Source: JAFAGX01 sp963759875 (GTDB taxonomy: Bacteria; Acidobacteriota; Terriglobia; Terriglobales; Acidobacteriaceae). From it: 64,000 nt of DNA. The notes beneath the pieces were generated by a model. That model made no database searches and was not told where the DNA came from. It worked only from the letters and a program-made list of their open reading frames with translations. The stretch spans positions 1,054,001-1,118,000 of the forward strand of contig CAVXBB010000015.1 in the NCBI GenBank assembly GCA_963759875.1. The letters are read 5' to 3'. Of this stretch, positions 41,261-50,046 are shown piece by piece. Position 1 is the first letter of the stretch. Every line of letters begins with the position of its first letter. Both the position numbers and the translations under genes were made by a program.

Positions 41261-43030
41261 TCAATATTTCCTCGCCCGCGGCGGAATCAGCGAAGTATCC
41301 ACCGGCTCGAACTCAAATTTCGGCTCGTCCGCGTCGGGAGCGAAATACGCTTTCGTTGTCTTCAACCAATTCTTGTCATCGCGCTCGGGGAAATCCGGCT
41401 TGTAATGTGCGCCCCGCGATTCATCGCGCATCCCCGCGCCCTGCGCGATCACGCGCGAAAGCTGCAGCATGTTGTAAAGCTGGCGAGCGAAGGCGATGCT
41501 GCTGTTCGCCCACTGCGAGCGATCGCTCATATTGATGCGCTGAAATCGCTCCAGCATCTCGCACAATTTCGCATCCGTTTCCTGCAGATTTTTGTTGTAG
41601 CGAATCACCGTACAATTCTTTGTCATCAATTCGCCGAGTTCACGCCACAACTTAAACGGATTCTCGGCGCCGTCGGCTTTCGTCAGCAACGCGTTCTTTT
41701 CTTCCTGGCGCTTGCGCTCCGAATCAAAATGTCCGTTACTCGGCGCTGCCGCCGCGTTGCACGCATACTGGACGGCTGCCGGTCCCGCGATAAATCCTCC
41801 AAAAATGCACGATACCAGCGAATTCGCTCCCAGCCGGTTTGCTCCGTGATACTGATATTCGCTTTCTCCGGCCGCGTAAATTCCGGGAATGTTGGTAGCC
41901 TGCTTGTAATCTACCCACAGCCCGCCCATGGTGTAATGCATCCCAGGGAAAATCTTCATGGGAGTCTCGCGCGGATCGTCACCGACGAACTTCTCATAGA
42001 TTTCCAGAATGCCTTCGAGCTTGCGATCCAGAATTTTGCGATCGATATGGGTCAGGTCGAGATACACCATCGGCTTGCCATCAATGCCGAGGTTGTACTC
42101 GTAAACCACTTTGAAGATCGCACGCGTCGCCACATCGCGCGGCACCAGGTTTCCGTACTTCGGATACCACTCTTCGAGAAAGTACCAGCGCTCATTTGTA
42201 GGAATGGATTTCGGATCACGCGTGTCGCCGGCTTTCTTCGGAACCCACACGCGCCCGCCTTCTCCACGCGCTGACTCCGACATCAACCGCAGCTTGTCCT
42301 CGCCCGGAATCGAAGTCGGATGCACCTGGATGAACTCGCCATTGGCGTAATAGCATCCCTGCTGATACAGAGCCGACTGCGCTGATCCCGTGCAAACCAC
42401 CGAGTTCGTCGATTTGCCGAAAACCGCGCCGATCCCGCCGGTCGCGATGATGATTGCGTCCGCGGGAAATGTGCGAACTTCCATCGACCGCAAATCCATG
42501 GCGCAAATGCCGCGGCAGGTGCGGTTTCCATCGAGCACCGCCGATAAGAATTCCCAGTGCTCGTACTTTTTTACTTTGCCCTCGGATTCGTAGCGTCGCA
42601 CCTGCTCATCGAGCGCATAAAGAAGCTGCTGTCCGGTGGTCGCGCCGGCAAATGCCGTTCGGTTGTATAGCGTTCCGCCGAAGCGGCGGAAATCGAGCAG
42701 ACCTTCCGGAGTGCGATTGAACGGCACGCCCATGCGATCGAGCAGATCGATAATCCCAGGTGCGGCCTCGCACATGGCCTTCACCGGTGGTTGGTTGGCG
42801 AGAAAATCGCCCCCGTAAACTGTGTCATCAAAGTGCTGCCAGGTGGAATCGCCTTCGCCCTTCAAATTTTTTGCAGCATTGATTCCGCCCTGCGCACAAA
42901 CCGAGTGCGAGCGCTTTACCGGAACGATCGAAAACAGATCGACCTGCCCGCCCATCTCGGCAATTTTGATGACTGCCGAAAGTCCAGCCAGCCCGCCGCC
43001 AACCACGATGATTCTGGGAATTGCTGCCAT
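41261..43030 (-). CDS. sdhA: Succinate dehydrogenase flavoprotein subunit
   Basis: 589 aa. The FAD-binding IIVVGGGLAGLSAVIKIAEMG, the FAD-attachment region SHSVCAQGGINAAKN (His), the substrate loop HPTSIPGEDKLRLMSESARGEGG and GGLWVDYKQATNIPGIYAAGESEYQYHGANRLGANSL are present. It oxidises succinate to fumarate. Its ATG follows the sdhC stop codon directly (TAAATG), so the two are translationally coupled. The Bacillus-like SdhCAB type is indicated by the length and by SdhC. Confidence 0.96.
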   Translation of the reverse strand: MAAIPRIIVVGGGLAGLSAVIKIAEMGGQVDLFSIVPVKRSHSVCAQGGINAAKNLKGEGDSTWQHFDDTVYGGDFLANQPPVKAMCEAAPGIIDLLDRMGVPFNRTPEGLLDFRRFGGTLYNRTAFAGATTGQQLLYALDEQVRRYESEGKVKKYEHWEFLSAVLDGNRTCRGICAMDLRSMEVRTFPADAIIIATGGIGAVFGKSTNSVVCTGSAQSALYQQGCYYANGEFIQVHPTSIPGEDKLRLMSESARGEGGRVWVPKKAGDTRDPKSIPTNERWYFLEEWYPKYGNLVPRDVATRAIFKVVYEYNLGIDGKPMVYLDLTHIDRKILDRKLEGILEIYEKFVGDDPRETPMKIFPGMHYTMGGLWVDYKQATNIPGIYAAGESEYQYHGANRLGANSLVSCIFGGFIAGPAAVQYACNAAAAPSNGHFDSERKRQEEKNALLTKADGAENPFKLWRELGELMTKNCTVIRYNKNLQETDAKLCEMLERFQRINMSDRSQWANSSIAFARQLYNMLQLSRVIAQGAGMRDESRGAHYKPDFPERDDKNWLKTTKAYFAPDADEPKFEFEPVDTSLIPPRARKY

Positions 43031-43786
43031 TTAATGATTTGCCGATCTCATCACGATAGCCGTTCCTGACGTATCCTCTGGCTGCAACGGCGTTGTTAGA
43101 AACGAGTACATGGTCGCCGCGCCCACGCCTATAAATAAGAGCGCGATCACCACACACACATAGCCAAACTTGCGCCGCGCGCGGTCGCCGGTGGTGATGC
43201 CCCATTTCGCCGCGAACAGCCACAGCCCATAGGCAAAGTGCCACGACGCGCATAGAATTCCGACCGCGTAAAACGCGACTGCCCATGGGCTCTGAAATTC
43301 GGTCTGCACTTTTCCAAATGCCGCCCCCGGATGCGTGAGCAGATGGATCCCAGTAAAGCGCATGGTGTACGTGTGCCAGCCCATATAGAAAAAGGCGATC
43401 GCGCCCGTCCAGCGCTGCGATGTGTACAGCCAGTTACCCGTCCAGGGGTACTCGACCAGATTGCCTTCGCCCCGATACCAGATATAAAAACCGTACAGGC
43501 CGTGGTAGGCAATGGGGATCCAGATTCCAAACAACTCCAGCCAAAAGACAAAAGGAAATCCGCTGAGCAGCTTGACCTGCGCCCCGTAAGAAGCTGGGCC
43601 GCCCGTGGCAAAAGCGTTGGAAATGAAATGCTCGATCAGGAACAGCCCAACCGGAACAATCCCGCTGAGCGAATGCAAGCGGCGCAATACAAAGGAATAT
43701 CCCTGGCCTGCTCGCAGCGGAGCCACACCGCGTTCAATTGGGGAGGGAACAGTGGCTGTGGTACTGGCGGTTGCTGCCAAGAACAC
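43031..43786 (-). CDS. sdhC: Succinate dehydrogenase cytochrome b558 subunit
   Basis: 251 aa with about five transmembrane helices: LHSLSGIVPVGLFLIEHF, FVFWLELFGIWIPIAYHGLYGFYIW, WTGAIAFFYMGWHTYTM, WAVAFYAVGILCASWHFAYGLWLFA and FGYVCVVIALLFIGVG. The haem histidines H28-type of LHSLSG, EHF, YHGLYG and GWHTY are recognisable. It is the single large b558 anchor of the Bacillus/Acidobacterium type, so no sdhD is needed. GTG is the first start; TTG at 43780 with AAGGAG 5 nt upstream is equally plausible. Confidence 0.92.
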   Translation of the reverse strand: MFLAATASTTATVPSPIERGVAPLRAGQGYSFVLRRLHSLSGIVPVGLFLIEHFISNAFATGGPASYGAQVKLLSGFPFVFWLELFGIWIPIAYHGLYGFYIWYRGEGNLVEYPWTGNWLYTSQRWTGAIAFFYMGWHTYTMRFTGIHLLTHPGAAFGKVQTEFQSPWAVAFYAVGILCASWHFAYGLWLFAAKWGITTGDRARRKFGYVCVVIALLFIGVGAATMYSFLTTPLQPEDTSGTAIVMRSANH

Positions 43787-43821
43787 TCCTTAAGAATTCA
43801 ACAACGGTAAGATAACTTTTC

Positions 43822-43851
43822 ATTATCTTGGCGCGTGAGAAGGGAAGTCAA
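43822..43851 (-). promoter_or_regulatory. Sigma-70-like promoter of sdhCAB
   Basis: On the minus strand TTGACT (43851-43846) and GATAAT (43827-43822) are 18 nt apart; the start of sdhC follows about 35 nt downstream. No obvious operator is seen. Confidence 0.55.
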
Positions 43852-43864
43852 GGTTGCGGCGTTT

Positions 43865-43884
43865 GCGCGGCCTCTGAGCCGCGC
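43865..43884. repeat. 7-bp GC hairpin upstream of the sdh promoter
   Basis: GCGCGGC-CTCTGA-GCCGCGC, a perfect stem without a T-run. Probably a dispersed palindrome. Confidence 0.45.
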
Positions 43885-44015
43885 GCTGAAGTCCCGAGTC
43901 TGTCCAGACGGCGAGAAATTCCGGCCTAGTTCCAAATGAGCCAGTGTGCCGATGACCTCGTTCACCACAATACGGGGATGGTTAGTCCTCGTCCCGACTG
44001 GAGGGTGCGCTGCGT

Positions 44016-44195
44016 TTATTTTTCAGGTGGCCGCATGAATTTTTCAGCTAAGTCCAGGATACCGGATTCCTCGGCAGTCATCGGGCGTCGATAGTTGGCC
44101 TCGAAATTTTCACGTAATTTGCTGATCTCGAGCAGCAATGTTGCGCGCTGCTCGTTAAGCGATCCAGCGCCGGATCTGTCGTCGATACGCGCCAT
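44016..44195 (-). CDS. Short hypothetical protein
   Basis: 59 aa, MARIDDRSGAGSLNEQRATLLLEISKLRENFEANYRRPMTAEESGILDLAEKFMRPPEK: helical, charged, no known motif. The frame continues upstream to 44327 with Ser/Cys-rich residues that look non-coding, so the internal ATG is preferred. Upstream is an inverted repeat (44298-44325). Confidence 0.5.
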   Translation of the reverse strand: MARIDDRSGAGSLNEQRATLLLEISKLRENFEANYRRPMTAEESGILDLAEKFMRPPEK

Positions 44196-44600
44196 GAGGA
44201 TACTCCACTTCGGTATTTTCCTGGGACAGCCTAGGCTGATGCTGGCGCGCTTGGACGAAGTACGACGGCAATGAGCAGGGCTAGAATGGCACTGTACGAT
44301 ATCGCACCTTGTTTTGTGCGATGTCATGGCAAAAATCGGGCGGCATCTTTAATAAAATTTCATTTCGAGAATATCTGCGCTGAATGGGCCAACAGGAATA
44401 GACAACAGATGTGTCTTTTAGCAACCTTCCGCCGCGCCCGCTAGGGCGACGGTTCCTTGCAAAATTAGACAGCTTACGCTGCGCGGAGAGCCGTGATGAC
44501 GAAACCTTTACGCCTACCTGGAAAATCGACTAAGCCCACAGTTCGATTCGCGCTATTGCTCACCGTTCAGAAGCAGCGAAGCTGAGCTTCTCACGCCCGG
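44196..44600. other. Intergenic region with an inverted repeat
   Basis: No credible gene is seen in these 405 nt. The only structured elements are the inverted repeat at 44298-44325 and GC-rich palindromic stretches around 44421-44460 (CCGCCGCGCCC...GGGCGACGG). Confidence 0.4.
44298..44325. repeat. 10-bp inverted repeat, 8-nt loop
   Basis: GATATCGCAC...GTGCGATGTC (one T-G pair) lies about 100 nt upstream of the small gene ending at 44016. It might be an operator. Confidence 0.4.
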
Positions 44601-45521
44601 TTAACCGAACGTCGCTGCCCGGGCGTTGTTGCTGAGCGTCTCAATGTCAGGGATCGATTTGGTTTCGGTCAGAGTGTGTGGCGGCGGCATAGTCCCGTTC
44701 TGCAGAAAAGGTGCGAGAAGATCGATGGCCACCTTCGCTGTAGGCGGGCTGAAAACAGTGGCTGTCAACAGACCGCGACGAACCCATTCCTGGCCAGTGT
44801 TGGGCATGCCGTCGCAGCCGAGAAAAGGAATCTGCAACCAGGACTGGCGGAGTTCATGCACCGACTCCTCAAAAGCTTTGCGTGCTCCCATTGCCATGGA
44901 ATCATCCTGAGCGCAAACCGCCGCGATCTCAGTTGCGCGCGAGGTGGAAAGAGTAAGCCAGGAATGAACCGCCTTTTGTGCGCTGCCCTCGGTCCAGTGC
45001 GCCTTTACCACGCGCAGCTGAATATTCTCGGCTTTTGTCTCCAGTAAGCCCTCATGGCGGAGGTCAGCTGCTTTGCTTTGACGGGGGCCTTCTATAGTGA
45101 GAACGATCCCCCCGCGTGGCAATAGGGCGGCGAGCTGTCGTCCCTGGATGCGTCCTATTTCTTGGTGGTCCGCAGTGACCACGAAGGCAGGAATGTGAAA
45201 GGCCACGCGCAATTCTTGGATGTACTCCGCATCGCGGCTTAGAACGGCCCAACCGATGCCCGCCGCAGCCGCTGCCCGTGCCACGTAAGGAAGAGTAGTG
45301 GACCCAGCCGGTTCAAAGATAATTACTTCGGGACGGGATTCGGTCGAAGACTGGATGCGATTGAGCAGTTGCTGGCTCTGGATGATGCCGTCATCCTGTG
45401 CGTAAACAACCTCGAGATCCGCTCCCAGGCGGCTGGCCGCCTGGCGAGCGCTTTCCACCTGTTCGATTTGGAAATCGTTACTGTCGTTCAATACCGAGAG
45501 CAAGAGTTGCGGCTTCGACAT
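44601..45521 (-). CDS. Cytosolic sugar-binding-type (Peripla_BP_4) protein
   Basis: 306 aa. The sequence follows a RbsB-like periplasmic-binding-protein: QLLLSVLNDSNDFQIEQVESARQAASRLG, VIIFEPAGSTTLPYVARAAAAAGIGWAVLSRD, ILTIEGPRQSK-like GIVLTIEGPRQSKAADLRHEGL, ATEIAAVCAQDDSMAMGARKAFEE and IPFLGCDGMPNTGQEWVRRGLLTATV. No signal peptide and no HTH are present, so it is neither a normal transport protein nor a LacI repressor. It could sense a sugar inside the cell or bind a partner. No ABC transporter or kinase gene is near. Ligand unknown. Confidence 0.78.
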   Translation of the reverse strand: MSKPQLLLSVLNDSNDFQIEQVESARQAASRLGADLEVVYAQDDGIIQSQQLLNRIQSSTESRPEVIIFEPAGSTTLPYVARAAAAAGIGWAVLSRDAEYIQELRVAFHIPAFVVTADHQEIGRIQGRQLAALLPRGGIVLTIEGPRQSKAADLRHEGLLETKAENIQLRVVKAHWTEGSAQKAVHSWLTLSTSRATEIAAVCAQDDSMAMGARKAFEESVHELRQSWLQIPFLGCDGMPNTGQEWVRRGLLTATVFSPPTAKVAIDLLAPFLQNGTMPPPHTLTETKSIPDIETLSNNARAATFG

Positions 45522-45693
45522 ACTTAACGCTGGCGGCTTTCAGCAGAATCATAGTCCAAATCCCCCCTGAGTGTGGGGAACCGTGGTAATTAGATTTTGC
45601 GAATCACTTCGCTGCGTTGCTTATTGAAAATCCGTTGCGATCATGAGGTCAATGAGTGCAATCGCCGCCCACATCAACAAGGCGGGCCGACTT

Positions 45694-46377
45694 CTACTTT
45701 GCAGCAGACTGTGTCTTCATCCACCTTGACAACAGCACCGTGAATGCAGTGTTGCTGTTCAAAAATTCGATTCCCAGATTGCCCCGAACATCTTTCCACA
45801 CCAACTCGGCAGCGGTCGTGATGGTGCTTTTCTCTCCTGGAGGAACAAAACTCAGCTTCAGGGCCTTAATGGCGGGAAGCGGGCGCTGAATTGATAATGC
45901 CGCGCCGCCTGGGCTGATGTCTTGAATTTTGACCGGAACGTCCTCAGTCTCGTTAACCGAAAGGTTCGCCGTGATATCCACCTTTATGCGAAACGACGCC
46001 CGTTGCCCACGCCGCCCCATCAGAGTGCGGATCGCACGGAATCCGTTTCGTAATCTGTCCCGCGTAAGCGGCTTATAGATGACAAGGTGAGTTCCTGCAC
46101 CGAAAACGGCGTCGAGAGCCGCATCCGTCTTTGCCAGCGCAATTATCAAGGATTTTCTGCCGCTCGCGGATACTTGAATGTCTCTCAATAGCAAGGCCGC
46201 ACTCGGCCCATCTTGATCGTCAACGATCACTCCGTGAAACTTTTGTACTGTGAATTTTTCCAGCGCCGTTTTCGCAGTGGAACAATGTTGCAACTCCAGT
46301 CCCAACTCGCGACAGACGCCCATAACAAGGGCCACAGTTTCGGATTGCCGACATAACATTAAAGAGCGAAGTCGCAC
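45694..46377 (-). CDS. Receiver-like + PilZ protein
   Basis: 227 aa. Residues 1-115 are receiver-like: LMLCRQSETVALVMGVCRELGLEL, with D in KFHGVIVDDQDG and K in HLVIYKPLTRD at the expected places but no acidic pair near the N-terminus. Residues 120-220 are a PilZ barrel: RRGQRASFRIKVDITANLSV, IQDISPGGAALSIQRPLPAIKALKLSFVPP, AELVWKDVRGNLGIEFL (with the D-I-S-P-G-G turn and RRGQR arginines). It may couple a partner signal to cyclic di-GMP. Start as annotated; no partner kinase is adjacent. Confidence 0.8.
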   Translation of the reverse strand: MRLRSLMLCRQSETVALVMGVCRELGLELQHCSTAKTALEKFTVQKFHGVIVDDQDGPSAALLLRDIQVSASGRKSLIIALAKTDAALDAVFGAGTHLVIYKPLTRDRLRNGFRAIRTLMGRRGQRASFRIKVDITANLSVNETEDVPVKIQDISPGGAALSIQRPLPAIKALKLSFVPPGEKSTITTAAELVWKDVRGNLGIEFLNSNTAFTVLLSRWMKTQSAAK

Positions 46378-46503
46378 AGGTTTCAGCGTAGGGATTTGGC
46401 GTCACCGGACACAAGTTACCAAAGAGAGGAAGCGATCGGACACCTCCGCGCGCTGGCCTTTTTGCCCGGTGAAGTCTGCTGTAGGCTTGTGTTCGTTTCG
46501 GTA

Positions 46504-47082
46504 TTAAGCCCCGAGATACAAAACGTGAACGTAGGTACCCAACCTTGCGTTGTACGCGAGGTACCAACCAGGATCATCTGGGTCCGCGTACAGCACGATG
46601 TCGTCGCTGTCCCATAGCCAGTCATTACAAAGGGCGATATCGGCGGGCGCGACGCTGAAGTAGTAGCCGCCGAACCAGAAACGATTGGGGCCGCCACCAC
46701 CAAGCCGCCATACGTGATGAGGACCAAATTCACCCGGAAAATGACCGTGCTCCCAAGGATGATCGAGGTGGTAACCCGCATCCCCGCCGCGGTGCCCGAC
46801 CCATTGATCGTTCTTTGCATGCACATGAGGCGCGTTGGGATGTCCGGGCTTGTCGACGTAGTTGCGGTTTTCCGGCGCTTGCGGCTTCGATCCGGTGTTT
46901 CTGGACGGAGCGGGACCATGCGCTGGAATGTGTCCGCCACCAACCTCTGGTCTTTCGCCGCCATGCTGTTCCTGGCCATGCTGTTCCTGGCCACGCGGCG
47001 CTTCAGCACCTTGCCGTTCTTGCGCAATTACAAAGGCTGAAATCACCAGCAATGCGATGACAACTGCAATCGCTCTTTTCAT
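46504..47082 (-). CDS. Exported His/Gly-rich protein, unknown function
   Basis: 192 aa. A signal peptide (MKRAIAVVIALLVISAFVIAQ) is followed by a Gln/Gly/His-rich region (GQEQHGQEQHGGERPEV), then NAPHVHAKNDQWVGHRGGDAGYHLDHPWEHGHFPGEFG and an aromatic C-terminal domain RFWFGGYYFSVAPADIALCNDWLWDSDDIVLYADPDDPGWYLAYNARLGTYVHVLYLG. The many histidines suggest metal contact. The family is known to me only as Acidobacterial exported proteins without function. Confidence 0.72.
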   Translation of the reverse strand: MKRAIAVVIALLVISAFVIAQERQGAEAPRGQEQHGQEQHGGERPEVGGGHIPAHGPAPSRNTGSKPQAPENRNYVDKPGHPNAPHVHAKNDQWVGHRGGDAGYHLDHPWEHGHFPGEFGPHHVWRLGGGGPNRFWFGGYYFSVAPADIALCNDWLWDSDDIVLYADPDDPGWYLAYNARLGTYVHVLYLGA

Positions 47083-47228
47083 GCAAACTCCGAAAGATAG
47101 AAATTGATCTGGGAATAGATGTGTTTACTTTGTTTACAGCCGCCTCACCGACAGGATAAATCTACCAGAGTACGGGAGGCCGTCGATAGATCAAACGCGT
47201 TTTCAACGCTAATGATAACCTGACGCAT

Positions 47229-47711
47229 ATGAAACCTAGGATGCACTACGGTATAGCCTTCTCGCTTTGGTTTAGCCTCATCTTAGTGTTCGCCAGTGGT
47301 CGAATCCAGTGCCAGACCTCGGCCGCCACGAGCTCAACTTCGGGACTCGTGGGGCAACTGAGCAAGGAACTTTCAATCACGCGTCCGCAAGCGCGTGGTG
47401 GGGCTGGCGCTCTCTTCAGTTTGGCCAAGAGCCGACTTACATCGGACGAATTCAGCAAAATCGCGGCTGCGGTGCCGGGTATGAATGGTTTACTCAAGGC
47501 CGCTCCTGCGACGAGCCAAAATTCAGAATTGTCAAATCTAGAAGGTTCGCTTCCCGGAAATATGGGCCGTACCGCTGAAGTTGCCGCAGCCTTCAACAAA
47601 CTAGGGCTGTCCCCGGGAATGGCAGCAAAATTCGTGCCGATAATGAGCAGGTTCGTGCAATCCAAAGGCGGCCAGAGCACCGCGTCTTTATTGGAAAAGG
47701 CGCTGAAGTAA
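47229..47711 (+). CDS. Exported DUF2780-type protein
   Basis: 160 aa. A signal peptide (about residues 1-30) precedes TSGLVGQLSKELSITRPQARGGAGALFSLAKSRLTSDEFSKIAAAVPGM, then LGLSPGMAAKFVPIMSRFVQSKGGQSTASLLEKAL. The LSIT-xxQAxGGxGALFxLAK pattern fits DUF2780 (VcgC/VcgE type). The function is unknown. It is divergent from the His/Gly-rich gene. An ATG at 47229 with an upstream ACGCAT-rich leader is used. Confidence 0.8.
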   Translation: MKPRMHYGIAFSLWFSLILVFASGRIQCQTSAATSSTSGLVGQLSKELSITRPQARGGAGALFSLAKSRLTSDEFSKIAAAVPGMNGLLKAAPATSQNSELSNLEGSLPGNMGRTAEVAAAFNKLGLSPGMAAKFVPIMSRFVQSKGGQSTASLLEKALK

Positions 47712-47793
47712 CTTAAGAGTGCCGAGCTCGCGAACCGCAACTGACACATTACGTGACCGAGCTGGAGCTTGAGCCGGACGAACCTGGCCCGGG

Positions 47794-48702
47794 TTATTGG
47801 CGCTTTTTAATGAAGCTGCCGTTGTCCAGTTCGGCCATGGCTTGCCGCAACTGTTCCTGCGTGTTCATGACGATGGGTCCGTACCAGGCGACGGGCTCTT
47901 CGATCGGCTTCCCTGAGACGAGCAGAAAACGGATTCCTTGATCGCCGGCCTCTACCACAATCTCGTCGCCACGATCGAACAGCACGAGCGAGTGATTGCT
48001 CACGTCGTACTTAGGTGCTGCATTCGGGTCGACGGCTGATTCGGTCAATACGGCTTTCGGATCCGAGGAATCGCGGAATCTTCCGGAGCCAGCAAAGACG
48101 TACGCGAAAGCATTGCGGGTCGTCTCAACTTTTAGCCGTTTACGCTGGTTCGGTGGGACCGAGATGTCGAGGTAGTTGGGATCAGCCGCGACGCCTTCCA
48201 CTGGACCTCGTTTCCCCCAGAACTCGCCGCAGATAACGCGCACATGAGTGCCATCGTCATCGGTGATCTCGGGAATCGCCGCCGATGGAATGTCCTGGTA
48301 CCGCGGATCGGTCATCTTCAGCGAAGCCGGCAGGTTTGCCCACAGCTGAAAGCCATGCATGCGGCCCATAGGGTCACCTTTCGGCATTTCCTGGTGCAGG
48401 ATGCCGCTGCCTGCGGTCATCCACTGTACGTCGCCCGCGGTCATTTTTCCCTTATTGCCGAGACTGTCGCCGTGCTCCACCGAGCCAGCCAAGACGTAAG
48501 TGATCGTCTCGATGCCGCGATGCGGATGCCAGGGGAAACCCGCCAGGTAGTCAGCCGGATTTTCGTTGCGGAAATCGTCGAGCAGCAGAAATGGATCGAA
48601 TTCCTTGGTTTTGCCAAAACCGAAGGCGCGTTGCAGCTTTACGCCTGCGCCTTCAATCGTAGGCTTGGGTTGAATAATCTGTTTGATTGGTCGGAGTGAC
48701 AT
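47794..48702 (-). CDS. Pirin-family protein
   Basis: 302 aa bicupin with the pirin signature FPWHPHRGIETITYVLAGSVEHGDSLGNKG and the metal ligands in H-x-H-x-G and SGILHQEMPKGD. The C-terminal cupin has DRGDEIVVEAGDQGIRFLLVSGKPIEEPVAWYGPIVMNTQEQLRQAM. Pirins are iron proteins acting as quercetinases or redox sensors; the role here is unknown. Its start lies 54 nt downstream of the YceI stop, both minus strand, with a MarR gene upstream, so the three may be one regulated unit. Confidence 0.93.
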   Translation of the reverse strand: MSLRPIKQIIQPKPTIEGAGVKLQRAFGFGKTKEFDPFLLLDDFRNENPADYLAGFPWHPHRGIETITYVLAGSVEHGDSLGNKGKMTAGDVQWMTAGSGILHQEMPKGDPMGRMHGFQLWANLPASLKMTDPRYQDIPSAAIPEITDDDGTHVRVICGEFWGKRGPVEGVAADPNYLDISVPPNQRKRLKVETTRNAFAYVFAGSGRFRDSSDPKAVLTESAVDPNAAPKYDVSNHSLVLFDRGDEIVVEAGDQGIRFLLVSGKPIEEPVAWYGPIVMNTQEQLRQAMAELDNGSFIKKRQ

Positions 48703-48756
48703 AATTCCTTTCTTGCCGGCAGCAAACGGTTGGATGTGTGCTGCTTGGCGAACGGT

Positions 48757-49317
48757 TCAGGCCTTGATGAACTCGATATCCAGACTGATGGTCACCTCTT
48801 CTCCCACGAGAATGCCACCGGTTTCAAGCGCCGCGTTCCAAGTCAGGCCGAAATCTTTGCGGTTGATCTTGGTACCGGCCGACACCGCGACCCGTGTGTT
48901 GCCCCAGGGATCCTTCGTAGGTGGAGTGGGTCCTTCTACGTCAAAGATGACCTTACGGGTGACGCCGTGAATCGTCAGGTCGCCTTCCACGGACAGTTCT
49001 CCATCCCGGAGAACGTTAATGCGCCCGGATTTTAAGGTTAGCGTGGGGAATTTCTCAACGTCCAGGAAGTCGGCGCTTCGGAGATGTGCGTCGCGCTGTG
49101 CGTCCCGAGTGTCGATCGAACCCGCGTCAATAAAAGCCTCCACGCGGGAGTGAGCGAGATCCGATTCATTCAACGTCAATACACCCGAGATTTTGCTGAA
49201 ATGGCCTTTCACGTTCGAGATCATCATATGTTTGACTTTGAACTCGGCAATAGAATGTGCCGGGTCAATGTTCCAAGTGCTGACTGCAACTTCGGGACTA
49301 GCGAGAGTGGTCATCAT
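48757..49317 (-). CDS. YceI-family lipid-binding-fold protein
   Basis: 186 aa: TWNIDPAHSIAEFKVKHMMISNVKGHFSKISGVLTLNE, AFIDAGSIDTRDAQRDAHLRSADFLDVEKFPTLTLKSGRI and DFGLTWNAALETGGILVGEEVTISLDIEFIKA are the YceI barrel, which binds isoprenoid lipids. No signal peptide is present, unlike E. coli YceI, so it is cytosolic. AAAAGGAGCTT precedes the ATG. It lies between a pirin gene and a MarR gene, a common set controlled by MarR repressors. Confidence 0.93.
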   Translation of the reverse strand: MMTTLASPEVAVSTWNIDPAHSIAEFKVKHMMISNVKGHFSKISGVLTLNESDLAHSRVEAFIDAGSIDTRDAQRDAHLRSADFLDVEKFPTLTLKSGRINVLRDGELSVEGDLTIHGVTRKVIFDVEGPTPPTKDPWGNTRVAVSAGTKINRKDFGLTWNAALETGGILVGEEVTISLDIEFIKA

Positions 49318-49388
49318 AAGCTCCTTTTCAATTCGATTAGATGCGTCACAACGATATGTGTTTCAACAAGTATATTTACAAATAAAAA

Positions 49389-49853
49389 TCATGCAATTTC
49401 GGCCCGGCAGACGCCCAGCAGTTTGCTCAAATCCTGCAGGCGCTTCCGTCCAAGGTGGCCTAGTTGCCGAATGTGAGCCGCCCGGATCGGCACATCCAAG
49501 CGGCGCAGGCCGTCAACTCCTTGCGGCGTAATTCGGGTCAAGACCATTCGGCGATCTTTGCTCTCCCGGCAGCGCGATATCAGCTTGCGTTTTTCGAGTC
49601 GATCCAGGAGGCGAGTGACATCCGGATCTCGGGTGATCATCCGATTGGCAATTTCGCCGCAGGGGAGACCTTCGGGGGCGCCGCGGAGAATACGGAGCAC
49701 GTTATATTGCGTAGGCGAGAGGTCTTCGGTTTTCAGCACCCGCACCAGGCCGCGCGAGAGCAAGTCGGTGGTGCGAAGCAGTTCCAGGAAAGCAACTTCT
49801 TCAGGACAGCCCATCGGTCGCGGTTTGCGTCGGAGGTGCTTTGTTGCAATCAC
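49389..49853 (-). CDS. MarR-family transcriptional regulator
   Basis: 154 aa. Winged helix: LSPTQYNVLRILRGAPEGLPCGEIANRMITRDPDVTRLLDRLEKRKLISRCRESKDRRMVLTRITPQG (DxRxxxVxLT wing as DRRMVLTRIT). It probably controls the downstream YceI and pirin genes and itself: a TCGTTATAACGA palindrome lies between its -35 and -10. The GTG start (MIATKH) is at the predicted transcript start, so the mRNA may be leaderless; the internal ATG at 49814 has no ribosome site either. Confidence 0.9.
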   Translation of the reverse strand: MIATKHLRRKPRPMGCPEEVAFLELLRTTDLLSRGLVRVLKTEDLSPTQYNVLRILRGAPEGLPCGEIANRMITRDPDVTRLLDRLEKRKLISRCRESKDRRMVLTRITPQGVDGLRRLDVPIRAAHIRQLGHLGRKRLQDLSKLLGVCRAEIA

Positions 49854-49859
49854 TTGCTT

Positions 49860-49888
49860 AGATTATTCGTTATAACGACTATTGTCAA
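49860..49888 (-). promoter_or_regulatory. marR promoter with palindromic operator
   Basis: On the minus strand TTGACA (49888-49883) and TAATCT (49865-49860) stand 17 nt apart. The 12-bp palindrome TCGTTATAACGA (49867-49878) fills the spacer, the typical site of MarR self-repression. Confidence 0.7.
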
Positions 49889-50046
49889 GAGGACCATATT
49901 CCGTGAGATTACCTCCCGTAGTCTGCAAAGCTGAGAATTGTGCTCTGAAGCTAATCGCAATATTGCGCCAGGAGTACACGCGCAACCCCTGTCACTTGTT
50001 TTCCGACTAAGCCGGCAGTCTCTGTTGCAGTGCTCTGCTCAGTAAC

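Larger units (their letters stand above)
43787..44015. other. Spacer upstream of sdhC
   Basis: Holds the sdhC promoter (see 43822-43851) and a GCGCGGC-CTCTGA-GCCGCGC hairpin at 43865-43884. No gene is seen. Confidence 0.5.

Noticed and set aside
41123..42274. 383-codon plus-strand frame inside sdhA
   Set aside because: Antisense to SdhA with no recognisable domain; produced by the high GC codon pattern.
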